Shown here: positions 6,892-14,016 of the stretch, in pieces
Layout of the letters: every line of letters starts with the position of its first letter
Position numbering within the stretch: position 1 is the first letter of the stretch
Origin: Bacteroidota bacterium
Lineage (GTDB): Bacteria; Bacteroidota; Bacteroidia; Chitinophagales; Chitinophagaceae
Direction: 5' to 3'
DNA: 15,165 nt
NCBI GenBank assembly: GCA_023427575.1
Contig: JAEZAY010000023.1
Span: 1 to 15,165 of the forward strand
Program-made: the position numbers and the translations under genes
Notes under the pieces: generated by a model
Databases searched by the model: none
The model's input: only the letters and a program-made list of their open reading frames with translations
What the model was told of the DNA's origin: nothing

Positions 6892-7779
6892 TCAATCAAA
6901 AACATCTTTAGCGCCAAATTTATCCGGAGCAACCGCATCGGCCGGGGCCAGCTCAGGCTGCATTGCGTATAGTACTTCCTTCTGCAGCGATTCCATGTTT
7001 TTCATCTTTCCTTTGGGTTCCAGCCGGGCATAATATGCATTTGGAAAAGCAAGCAGAATATGTAAATGTTTTGAATAAGGGAGATAGTTCAGAAAGGCAA
7101 GAATGCCGGTGATATGAAGCCACCATGCCGTTCTTTCAATAGCGATCAGCGTTTCCGTACCAAAGCTTTGCAGGAGAGGATGCAGAGCCGGGGAAAAAAG
7201 GAAATTTCCGGTCGGGTTTTCCGAGTAAGGGGCGGCAGCCCTTTGCTGCAACAAAGTGTCGGCCGCATTCATTGTCAGGAACAAAGTCATCAGAATGATC
7301 TCTGTAATTAAAATATAATTGGCATCGCTTCGGGGCCATCCATCCAGATCCCTGCTGATAAATCGTCTCAAGCGGATCAGATTCCTTCTGATAAGAAAAG
7401 CAATACAAACAATAATAACGCCCAAAGCCAGAAACTCAAATGCATTGATCAGAAAAGGGTAAAGATTACCGAGAACCGGCACAAAAAGCCGGTGCGTTCC
7501 CAAGATTCCATCCAGTACAATTTCCAGAACTTCCAGGTTGATTATAATAAAACCGGCATAGATTATAAAATGCATGAATGCCACCAGTGGATACCGGAAC
7601 ATTTTCTTCTGCCCAAATGCGAGCAGCAACAGATTTTTCCATCGGAGACCGGGCTGATCGCTGTAATTTTCATCCCGGCCCAACAGGATGTTCCTCCGGA
7701 TCTCATGGGCTTTTTTATAAAAGAGGGCAGCCGAAATGAGAAGCAGCAGAATAAACAGGATCTGTTGTAGATATTCCAT
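6892..7779 (-). CDS. 5' fragment of the interrupted gene: membrane (NarI/HdrE-like) domain only
   Basis: If the TGA is read as a stop, translation gives a 295-residue membrane protein. It has an N-terminal helix (about 4-21), the RRNILLGRD block, the AFGQKKMFRYP segment, further helices (about 64-90, 100-135, 155-175) and a late WWLHITGILAFLNYLPYSKH stretch whose histidines could serve as haem or quinone-site ligands. It ends at FGAKDVFD, just before the ferredoxin domain. This truncated product would keep the membrane part but lose both Fe-S clusters, so it could not pass electrons to the soluble partner in the normal way. Confidence 0.6.
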   Translation of the reverse strand: MEYLQQILFILLLLISAALFYKKAHEIRRNILLGRDENYSDQPGLRWKNLLLLAFGQKKMFRYPLVAFMHFIIYAGFIIINLEVLEIVLDGILGTHRLFVPVLGNLYPFLINAFEFLALGVIIVCIAFLIRRNLIRLRRFISRDLDGWPRSDANYILITEIILMTLFLTMNAADTLLQQRAAAPYSENPTGNFLFSPALHPLLQSFGTETLIAIERTAWWLHITGILAFLNYLPYSKHLHILLAFPNAYYARLEPKGKMKNMESLQKEVLYAMQPELAPADAVAPDKFGAKDVFD

Positions 7780-7922
7780 CTTGCCAAGATAGGAATTTTT
7801 AAATTTTGATCTGCGCGAAATCCTGCTGCATGCAGGCTGCCAATTATCCGTGTTTAGCATTAAATTATCTGATAAAAAACCGGGTCTTCCTTGATTCTGT
7901 ACCCGATCCCGGATTTTGCTTT

Positions 7923-7953
7923 TTTCTTATCCGGCAGCGATATCTTAAGTTTG
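7923..7953 (+). promoter_or_regulatory. Bacteroidota-type promoter for the phosphoribosyltransferase gene
   Basis: TAAGTTTG at 7946-7953 is a full match to the -7 consensus TAnnTTTG. TTTC at 7923-7926, 19 nt upstream, is a 3/4 match to the -33 element. The start site would be near 7960, only a few bases before the ATG at 7966, implying a nearly leaderless mRNA. It also argues against the longer frame beginning at 7891. Confidence 0.5.
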
Positions 7954-7965
7954 AAAAAAAATCAG

Positions 7966-8460
7966 ATGGGCAGAAACTATATCCTGGATCAGGAAGGTGT
8001 AAAGATGAAGCTTAAAAGAATGGCATATGAGATCTATGAAAACAATACCGGTGAAGAGCAAATAACCCTGATCGGCATCCGGGATAATGGTTCGGTGATT
8101 GCAGAATACGTTCAGCGTTTATTAAATGAAATCAGTCCGCTTAAAACTAAAATTCTGCATCTTACCCTCGATAAAAAACGTCCCGGTAAAATTCAGCTTA
8201 GCGATGATTTTTCATTCGATGATCAGGCCGTGGTGGTGGTTGATGATGTGGCCAACTCCGGAAAAACCATGTTGTATGCCATGAAACCCCTGCTGGAAAT
8301 GCATCCGAAAAAAATTGAAACGCTGGCGCTGGTCGAACGCACGCATAAGGCCTTCCCCATTCATACAAACTATGTAGGCCTGTCGCTCGCTACTACTTTT
8401 CAGGATCATATTTATGTAGAAGTGGTGAACGGCATCATTATGGGCGCCTGGATCGATTGA
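7966..8460 (+). CDS. phosphoribosyltransferase family protein (PyrR-like)
   Basis: The 165-residue type I phosphoribosyltransferase has the PRPP-binding loop VVVVDDVANSGKTM (D93, D94, S98-T101) preceded by a hydrophobic strand, and a PPi-loop-like segment LIGIRDNGSVIA (about 35-46). The layout, including the LDKKRPG segment (about 69-74) and a C-terminal YVEVVNG stretch, resembles PyrR and bacterial hypoxanthine or uracil phosphoribosyltransferases. Which base is used cannot be decided. The ATG at 7966 was preferred to one at 7891 because the fold starts here and a perfect -7 element lies at 7946-7953. The gene converges on the DUF2279 gene with a 5-bp gap and no obvious terminator. Confidence 0.85.
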   Translation: MGRNYILDQEGVKMKLKRMAYEIYENNTGEEQITLIGIRDNGSVIAEYVQRLLNEISPLKTKILHLTLDKKRPGKIQLSDDFSFDDQAVVVVDDVANSGKTMLYAMKPLLEMHPKKIETLALVERTHKAFPIHTNYVGLSLATTFQDHIYVEVVNGIIMGAWID

Positions 8461-8465
8461 GAACA

Positions 8466-9425
8466 TTAAAAATACAAAGCCCGGAACCGGAATCCATTCC
8501 TGTTAAATTCCAGGGCCGGAGCGGGAATTTTAATACTATTGGCCATGAACAGCAGCGATCTTACCAGCTTGCTTCGGGTATTGATCCGGGTTAGGTCGAG
8601 ATCAGGTGAAAGATAAAATCTTCTGATCCGGCTGATATCATTACGTTCGAAAACCTGGCCATTTTCAATCCATCGGTTTTCAGTTCCACCCAGCATAAGG
8701 TCGGAGCTATACCCGATCGCTATATTCAGCCATTTTGGAAACCCTTCGCGTTTTATAAAAGAAGCCGGATTCACACTGATCCAATAGGTTTGGGCATTGT
8801 AATCCTTCAAAATCCGGTTGGCAATTCCCTTTCCAAACAAATCGTTTCGACGCCCGGACAGATTATCGGGATAATCCGCCGGATAATAACTGAATTTTAT
8901 CTGGATCCGCTGTTCATTCCAGGCCAGTTCCTGTGAAGCAAAAGCCGCCGCACCGGCGATATTTGAAACCATATCGCCCATGCTAAAGCCCCAGCCGGTT
9001 GAATATCCATCCTGAATTTCTATTATGCTCTGATAGGCAATTCCGCTGATTGATCCCAGCCAGATACTTTTTGCAGGCTCCATTCCGGCCCAGTTCCACA
9101 ACCGGGTACTAAGCCTGCTGAGCTGGTAGGTTGTCCAGATATGACCCGCCTTATCCACCTGGTTCCATTCCCGGTTGTCATTGAAAAAATGAAATCCTTC
9201 CCGCGGGTGGTCTTTATACCAGGCTTCATTTAATAAAAAGTACGATCCGATCCACAATCCGGCATGGCCACCGGCTACCAGCCAGACCCGATCCGTATTG
9301 GTTTGGTCAGGAACCGAATTGCCGGAGGCAGGAATTGTATCCGGTGAAATTTCATTTTGCGGCATGCCGGCGTTTACCCGGGAACAAAAAAACAGGAAGA
9401 GAATTATAATGCTTTTAAATCGCAA
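8466..9425 (-). CDS. secreted DUF2279-type (YfiM-like) protein of unknown function
   Basis: The 319-residue protein starts with a typical Sec signal peptide: basic RFK, a hydrophobic SIIILFLFF core and a likely signal peptidase I site after VNA (residue 19). The mature protein matches my memory of the DUF2279/YfiM-like family: a short hydrophobic segment after WLVAGGHAGLW (about 48-66), a conserved VDKAGHIWTTYQLS block (about 89-102) and a GYSTGWGFSMGDMVSN motif (about 140-155). It probably sits in the periplasm or outer membrane, and the function is unknown. The start codon is TTG at 9425. The first in-frame ATG would remove the signal peptide, and an in-frame stop lies about 30 nt upstream. 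A perfect -7 element at 9451-9458 supports this start. Confidence 0.82.
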   Translation of the reverse strand: MRFKSIIILFLFFCSRVNAGMPQNEISPDTIPASGNSVPDQTNTDRVWLVAGGHAGLWIGSYFLLNEAWYKDHPREGFHFFNDNREWNQVDKAGHIWTTYQLSRLSTRLWNWAGMEPAKSIWLGSISGIAYQSIIEIQDGYSTGWGFSMGDMVSNIAGAAAFASQELAWNEQRIQIKFSYYPADYPDNLSGRRNDLFGKGIANRILKDYNAQTYWISVNPASFIKREGFPKWLNIAIGYSSDLMLGGTENRWIENGQVFERNDISRIRRFYLSPDLDLTRINTRSKLVRSLLFMANSIKIPAPALEFNRNGFRFRALYF

Positions 9426-9450
9426 GGAGCGGATTTTATTCAGAAAGGGG

Positions 9451-9458
9451 CAAAGTTA
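9451..9458 (-). promoter_or_regulatory. -7 promoter element for the DUF2279 gene
   Basis: On the minus strand this reads TAACTTTG, a full match to TAnnTTTG. No good -33 TTTG is found at 19-21 nt. The start site would fall near 9445, about 20 nt before the TTG start codon at 9425. Confidence 0.4.
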
Positions 9459-9572
9459 ACGGATCCTCATAAGAAATCATTAATGCCGCGGCCGGCTTAT
9501 TTGAAGGGAATTTGTTAGTTTATAGTTTCTTGCCGAATTTTAATGAATATGAGCGGTATAAGAATCGCAGTA

Positions 9573-9580
9573 TAATTTTG
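9573..9580 (+). promoter_or_regulatory. -7 promoter element for the phosphosugar mutase gene
   Basis: TAATTTTG is a full match to the Bacteroidota -7 consensus. The -33 box is poor (TATG at 21 nt spacing). The start site would lie near 9587, about 40 nt before the ATG at 9626. It forms a divergent pair with the element at 9451-9458. Confidence 0.4.
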
Positions 9581-9625
9581 TTTCAGTTTTTCAGAATCTT
9601 GAACTTATAAAATTAAATCATCCAT

Positions 9626-11350
9626 ATGCAGGAAGCTATTGAAAGGTCAACAGCATGGTTAAACGGAAATTTTGATGAAGAAACAAAGTTGGAAATTCAG
9701 CGTTTGCAGAAAGAGAATCCGGCTGAACTGACGGAAGCGTTTTACCGAAACCTGGAGTTCGGAACCGGAGGTCTGCGTGGCATAATGGGAATCGGTACCA
9801 ACCGGATGAACCGCTATACCGTTGGCATGTCGACCCAGGGCTATGCGAATTATCTGAAACAAACCTATCCCGGCGGCGTGGTTCGCGTAGCCATTGCCCA
9901 CGACAGCAGGAATAACAGCCGCAACTTCGCGGAAATTGTTGCCAATGTAATGGCGGCAAATGATATCAGGGTTTTTTTGTTTGAAGAATTAAGACCAACA
10001 CCGGAACTGTCTTTTGCCATCCGTCATCTTGGTTGCCAGGGCGGGGTGGTAGTGACGGCTTCTCACAACCCGAAAGAGTACAATGGTTATAAGGCCTACT
10101 GGAGTGATGGAGGCCAACTGGTTCCACCGCACGACAAAAACGTGATTCGTGAAGTTGAAAAAATTTCTTCTGTAGACGAAGTGAAATGGAGTGGCGGTGA
10201 ATCAAATATAACGATCGTTGGCAGGGAAGTGGATGAAGCCTATATCGAAATGGTAAAAAGTCTGAGCGTTTATCCGGAGGTGATCCAGCGCCAGCATGAT
10301 CTGAAAATTGTTTATACGCCCATTCATGGTACCGGAATCAAACTGGTGCCACAGGTGCTTGAACGGTTTGGATTTACCAATGTAACCATCGTGGAAGAGC
10401 AGGCCCGGCCGGATGGAGATTTCCCTACGGTGGTTTCACCCAATCCCGAAGAACAGGATGCCATGAGCATTGGTCTGCAGAAAGCAAAAGAAATAGATGC
10501 CGATATTTTGCTGGGAACCGATCCGGATGCTGACCGGGTTGGCATTGCTATTAAAGATAAAAATGGCAACTGGCTGCTTATGAATGGAAACCAGACGGCC
10601 GTTCTCGCTTTTAATTACATGATTGAGGCAAGAAAGGAGAAAGGTATTGCGAGAGCCAATGATATGGTGGTGAAAACCATTGTAACCACCGACATGATCG
10701 ATGAGATTGCCGCCCGGAACAATATTAAATCGTATAACGTACTTACAGGTTTTAAATGGATCGCCGAACTGATCCGGGAAAAAGAAAGCTCCGAGAATTA
10801 TATAATTGGCGGTGAAGAAAGTTATGGACTGATGATCGGGTCGCAGTTACGCGATAAAGACGCCGTGGCCGCCGTTGCTATTTTATGTGAAATGGCCGCT
10901 TATGAAAAAGACAAAGGACGTTCCCTGTATGAAAAGCTTCTGGAACTGTACGTGCAGTACGGATTTTACAAAGAACATCTGATCTCCATCACCCGCAAGG
11001 GTATGAACGGACAAAAAGAAATCGCTGAGATGATGGAGCGTTTTCGTACCAATCCGCCATCTACATTAAACAATACCATCGTTGAACAATTACTTGATTA
11101 TGAAGTTCGCAAGGCAACGAATATCCGTACCGGTGAAATCAGTGATATTGAATTGCCAAAATCCAACGTTCTGCAATTTATCCTTGCCGACGGAAGTAAA
11201 ATTTCGGCGAGGCCTTCGGGAACGGAACCAAAAATAAAATTCTACTTCAGCGTAAACGCAAAACTGGACTCGGTTGAAGATTATGAAAGAGTAAATGAAG
11301 AACTGGATTTCAGGATCAAAGGGCTGATCCGGGATCTGAAGCTCGATTAA
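9626..11350 (+). CDS. phosphoglucomutase/phosphomannomutase (alpha-D-phosphohexomutase)
   Basis: The 574-residue enzyme interconverts hexose 1- and 6-phosphates, feeding glycogen and nucleotide-sugar synthesis in the cytosol. All four active-site motifs are intact: the phosphoserine loop TASHNP (S146), the Mg2+ loop DPDADR (D299, D301, D303), the sugar-binding GGEESYG (E397) and the phosphate-binding RPSGTEPK (S531). The N-terminal FGTGGLRGIMG block is typical of the long PGM/PMM forms of Bacteroidota. Whether glucose, mannose or both are used is not decidable by eye. The ATG at 9626 lies about 40 nt after a -7 element, and a strong hairpin terminator follows the stop. It appears to be a single-gene transcript. 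Confidence 0.95.
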   Translation: MQEAIERSTAWLNGNFDEETKLEIQRLQKENPAELTEAFYRNLEFGTGGLRGIMGIGTNRMNRYTVGMSTQGYANYLKQTYPGGVVRVAIAHDSRNNSRNFAEIVANVMAANDIRVFLFEELRPTPELSFAIRHLGCQGGVVVTASHNPKEYNGYKAYWSDGGQLVPPHDKNVIREVEKISSVDEVKWSGGESNITIVGREVDEAYIEMVKSLSVYPEVIQRQHDLKIVYTPIHGTGIKLVPQVLERFGFTNVTIVEEQARPDGDFPTVVSPNPEEQDAMSIGLQKAKEIDADILLGTDPDADRVGIAIKDKNGNWLLMNGNQTAVLAFNYMIEARKEKGIARANDMVVKTIVTTDMIDEIAARNNIKSYNVLTGFKWIAELIREKESSENYIIGGEESYGLMIGSQLRDKDAVAAVAILCEMAAYEKDKGRSLYEKLLELYVQYGFYKEHLISITRKGMNGQKEIAEMMERFRTNPPSTLNNTIVEQLLDYEVRKATNIRTGEISDIELPKSNVLQFILADGSKISARPSGTEPKIKFYFSVNAKLDSVEDYERVNEELDFRIKGLIRDLKLD

Positions 11351-11370
11351 TTTTTTTTTCACTTATCTAT

Positions 11371-11413
11371 AAAAAAAAGGTCTTTCCAATGGTATTTGGA
11401 AAGACCTTTTTTT
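11371..11413. terminator. bidirectional Rho-independent terminator
   Basis: A perfect stem pairs AAAAAAAGGTCTTTCCAA (11372-11389) with its complement (11396-11413) around a six-base loop. A- and T-tracts flank the GC-containing core, so the hairpin works in both directions. It lies between the convergent mutase (ends 11350) and oxidoreductase (ends 11434) genes and should end both transcripts. Confidence 0.93.
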
Positions 11414-11433
11414 AAATATATGCGCTGACTGTA

Positions 11434-12633
11434 TTATTCTTTTTCCACCAGCTTCTCTACAATTTTTCCGCTTGTTTTGTTTTTCAGGATCAGCTTGCGG
11501 GCGCCGTAATGGGTTATTTCATCTTTAACAAGATAATGGTCCTGATCATAATCGGTAAGGTGACTGTCTTTTCCGACGCCTTCTTTTCCCCTCCAGATCT
11601 CAAGTTGAACCGGTTCCCATTGTTTTGTTTTGGCCGATTTGTAAGCGGCATCCAGTACGGCATTTACCACATATCCATCGTAGAAAGTCTCCTTTGGATC
11701 CCGGCCCTCCTCCATGGCATTAAACATATCAGCGAACATGTGGTTATATCCCAATTCGTTTAGCTCATCGCCTACCGGAAATTGCCAGCCGGTATTGCTT
11801 TCCGCTTTTTCAGCAACATAGTCGGCGCCTTTTCCGGAAGTGAACATTTCAAAACCGGTTCTCAAAAAACTATTCAGCCAGATGGTTCCTTCGGAGCCCA
11901 TCACTTCATCGCGCAGATCCAGACCGCCGCGGAAAGTCCAGCTTACTTCAAATTGCCCGATCGCTCCATTTTCATATTTCACCAGCCCGATCGCATGATC
12001 TTCGGCATCGATGGGTTTTACCTGGGTATCGGCCCAGCACATTACTTCAATAGGTTTTATGTCTTTCCCAATAAAGCTGCGGGTAATTTCCACGCAATGA
12101 CATCCCAGGTCGAGGATACATCCGCCTCCCGCCTGTTCCAGGTCCCAAAACCATTCGCTGTGGGGCCCGGGATGGGTTTCCCTTGACTTCGCCCATAAAA
12201 TCCTTCCCAAAGCGCCGCTCCTTACACTTTCATGAGCTTTGATAAATTTCGGGGTATATACCAGGTCTTCCAGATAGCCATTGAAAATACCGGCCGCCTC
12301 CACCGCTTCCAGCATCCGTTTAGCCTCTATCGCATTCCGGCCCAGAGGTTTGGTGGTCATCACCGCTTTTTTGTGTTTGCAGCAAAGCATTACCGCCGCT
12401 TCATGTAGGTTATTAGGAAGGGCAATGCATACAATATCCACTTCAGGACGGGCAATGGCTTCCTCCATTTCAATACACCAATGATCCACTTTATAGTCTT
12501 CCGCGAATTTTTTGGCGCTTTCTTCTCTTCGTGAATAAATGCTGACAATTTTGTCTCTGCTTCTTTGTCCCTGTAACGAATCTGCATAAAACCGGCCAAT
12601 AAACCCTGAGCCGAGCATGGCAATTTTTTTCAT
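11434..12633 (-). CDS. Gfo/Idh/MocA family NAD(P)-dependent oxidoreductase
   Basis: The 399-residue protein has an N-terminal Rossmann fold with GSGFIG (residues 8-13) for NAD(P), followed by the family segment VCIALPNNLHEAAV (about 70-83) and TTKPLGRN (about 93-100), which replaces the common EKP motif by TKP while keeping the lysine. The C-terminal substrate domain contains GGGCILDLGCHCVEITRSF, with the histidine corresponding to the usual catalytic DxGxH/H region. Members oxidise sugars, cyclitols or their derivatives, and the substrate is not predictable here. It lies 10 bp after the MFS gene on the same strand, so transporter and enzyme very likely share a transcript. The bidirectional terminator lies just past the stop. 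Confidence 0.92.
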   Translation of the reverse strand: MKKIAMLGSGFIGRFYADSLQGQRSRDKIVSIYSRREESAKKFAEDYKVDHWCIEMEEAIARPEVDIVCIALPNNLHEAAVMLCCKHKKAVMTTKPLGRNAIEAKRMLEAVEAAGIFNGYLEDLVYTPKFIKAHESVRSGALGRILWAKSRETHPGPHSEWFWDLEQAGGGCILDLGCHCVEITRSFIGKDIKPIEVMCWADTQVKPIDAEDHAIGLVKYENGAIGQFEVSWTFRGGLDLRDEVMGSEGTIWLNSFLRTGFEMFTSGKGADYVAEKAESNTGWQFPVGDELNELGYNHMFADMFNAMEEGRDPKETFYDGYVVNAVLDAAYKSAKTKQWEPVQLEIWRGKEGVGKDSHLTDYDQDHYLVKDEITHYGARKLILKNKTSGKIVEKLVEKE

Positions 12634-12643
12634 ACGAATGTTA

Positions 12644-13861
12644 TTATTTGTTATTAGAATTTTCAGTCAGACCGGGTTCAACCTCCTTTTTTTCCCGGAA
12701 GAAAAGAATAAAGAACAAAAGTACCGCGATCACGATATAAACGGGCACATACCAGATCCCGGTCCAGTTTTTAACCTCGTCAACGGTATAGTAATCGGTT
12801 ACAAAACCGGAAAACCAGGTGCCGATAAACATACCCAGTCCATAAGTGGCAAATGTAAAGAGTCCCTGGGCCGCATTTTTAATTTTTTCGCCGGCTTTTT
12901 TCTCTGTATACATATAGCCGGTTACAAAAAAGAAATCGTAACAAATCCCGTGAAGGATAATACCGGCATAAAGCATCCACATATTGAGGCCCGCATCGCC
13001 ATGCGCGAAAAATATATAGCGCAGAATCCAGGCAAGCATGCCGAGCAGCAACATGTTTTTTACTCCGATCCGGTGAAACAAAAAAGGAATGGCCAAAATA
13101 AACAGGGCTTCGGAAACCTGACCCAAAATCATTTTTCCGGCAGGATCTTCCATTCCTGCTTCATTTAAGAACAGGTTTGCAAATCCATAATAGAATGAAA
13201 GGGGGATGCATACCAGGATCGCTGCGATAAAAAAGATCAGATAGGAGCGATTCCGGAATAAAACCATGGCCTCGGTGCCCAGTACCGAACCGGCCGAAAC
13301 GCTGCTCCGGGCCTTAGGCTGGGTATCGGGAAGGAAAAAACTGTAAATGCCCAGCATTGCCGAAACAGCCGCTGCCATAACAAAGGTCATGGATGTTTTT
13401 TCAATCCCAAGCCGGGCGATCATTAAGCCTGATACGATCCATCCAACGGTGCCGAATACCCGAATCCAGGGAAACTGTTTTCCCGGATCCGACATTTGAT
13501 TAAAGGCAACACTGTTCGACAAAGAAATAGTTGGCATATAAAGCAGCGAATAAGCCAGGATTACCCAGTAAAAAACCGTATTGTCACTTATCTGCGTAGC
13601 CAGCAATAATAAGCCGGCACCCAGCAGATGAAGAATTCCCATTATTTTCTGAGCAGCAAAAAACCGGTCGGCAATCAGCCCCACAAAAAACGGCGAGATC
13701 ATGGTGGCAATGGCCAGTGCACTGTAAGCGGCGCCTATCTGCAGGCCGGTAGAGTTCAAATTCTCCGACATATAGGTTCCCATCGTGACATACCAGGCCC
13801 CCCAGATGAAATATTCGAAAAACATCATCAGGGACAGTGAAATACCGGTTTTTGTTTTCAT
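12644..13861 (-). CDS. MFS permease, nucleoside:H+ symporter-like (sugar or nucleoside uptake)
   Basis: The 405-residue integral membrane protein has about twelve hydrophobic segments and no large soluble domain. The N-terminal FFEYFIWGAWYVTMGTYM block (about 14-31), the SNSVAFNQM segment (about 114-122) and FPWIRVFGTVGWIVSG (about 129-144) are characteristic of the nucleoside:H+ symporter (NupG/XapB-like) branch. In Bacteroidota, relatives are often linked to sugar or cyclitol catabolic genes, so the true substrate may be a carbohydrate. It directly precedes the Gfo/Idh/MocA gene (10-bp gap). A basic tail with FREKKE ends the protein. A promoter candidate lies about 90 nt upstream. Confidence 0.9.
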   Translation of the reverse strand: MKTKTGISLSLMMFFEYFIWGAWYVTMGTYMSENLNSTGLQIGAAYSALAIATMISPFFVGLIADRFFAAQKIMGILHLLGAGLLLLATQISDNTVFYWVILAYSLLYMPTISLSNSVAFNQMSDPGKQFPWIRVFGTVGWIVSGLMIARLGIEKTSMTFVMAAAVSAMLGIYSFFLPDTQPKARSSVSAGSVLGTEAMVLFRNRSYLIFFIAAILVCIPLSFYYGFANLFLNEAGMEDPAGKMILGQVSEALFILAIPFLFHRIGVKNMLLLGMLAWILRYIFFAHGDAGLNMWMLYAGIILHGICYDFFFVTGYMYTEKKAGEKIKNAAQGLFTFATYGLGMFIGTWFSGFVTDYYTVDEVKNWTGIWYVPVYIVIAVLLFFILFFREKKEVEPGLTENSNNK

Positions 13862-13949
13862 CGGGAAATTTATGGGTTAGTTGGTTTTTAAAGCAGTTAT
13901 TATGATAAATGAAGTGTGCCTGATAATTTGATACCGAAAGTTGTTTGTG

Positions 13950-13981
13950 CAAAGGCATTTTTTCCGGGCATTTAAAACAAA
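13950..13981 (-). promoter_or_regulatory. Bacteroidota-type promoter for the MFS-oxidoreductase pair
   Basis: On the minus strand, TTTG (13981-13978) is followed after 20 nt by TGCCTTTG (13957-13950), a 5/6 match at the fixed positions of TAnnTTTG. It sits in the 155-bp gap between the dioxygenase and MFS genes, with a leader of about 80 nt before the ATG at 13861. It would allow the permease and dehydrogenase to be expressed without the dioxygenase. Confidence 0.42.
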
Positions 13982-14016
13982 TGGATCGGGATCGGCCGGT
14001 TGATGTTATGTTCGAC

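Larger units (their letters stand above)
6469..7779 (-). pseudogene. membrane/4Fe-4S redox protein (HdrE-HdrD N-terminal-like), interrupted by one in-frame TGA
   Basis: Reading through a single TGA at 6892-6894 gives a continuous 436-codon frame, the usual length of this Bacteroidota family. The N-terminal half has about five or six membrane helices like the NarI/HdrE cytochrome subunit. The C-terminal half is a ferredoxin-like domain with two 4Fe-4S motifs, CTECGRCSAACP (C307, C310, C313, C317) and CTTCNACVQECP (C372, C375, C378, C382). The stop falls at codon 296, in the junction before the first cluster, where relatives have an ordinary residue (Leu by recollection; one base change from TTA gives TGA). 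No other lesion is visible. It is either a fresh nonsense mutation, a sequencing or assembly error, or, least likely, read-through. Its usual partner is the CCG protein at 2545-3324. The start at 7779 (MEYLQQIL) precedes the first helix; an upstream ATG at 7860 adds unconserved residues. Confidence 0.85.

Noticed and set aside
6892..6894. TGA as selenocysteine or pyrrolysine-like recoding, or an alternative genetic code
   Set aside because: The position lies in the inter-domain linker, where a redox residue is not expected. No convincing hairpin was noticed just downstream, and TGA ends several other genes in the window.
7826..7835. 10-bp palindrome CTGCATGCAG upstream of the Fe-S gene
   Set aside because: It is a perfect dyad but short and single. 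There is no second copy or adjacent regulator to support an operator.
7874..7912. Possible terminator or attenuator (CCGGG/CCCGG with a T-run on the minus strand) upstream of the interrupted Fe-S gene
   Set aside because: The stem is only about 5 bp with a loop of 15-23 nt and ambiguous pairing, which is too weak to annotate, although the T-run is clear.
12617..13168. 183-residue plus-strand open frame opposite the MFS gene
   Set aside because: It is an antisense shadow of a well-conserved transporter with no independent support.
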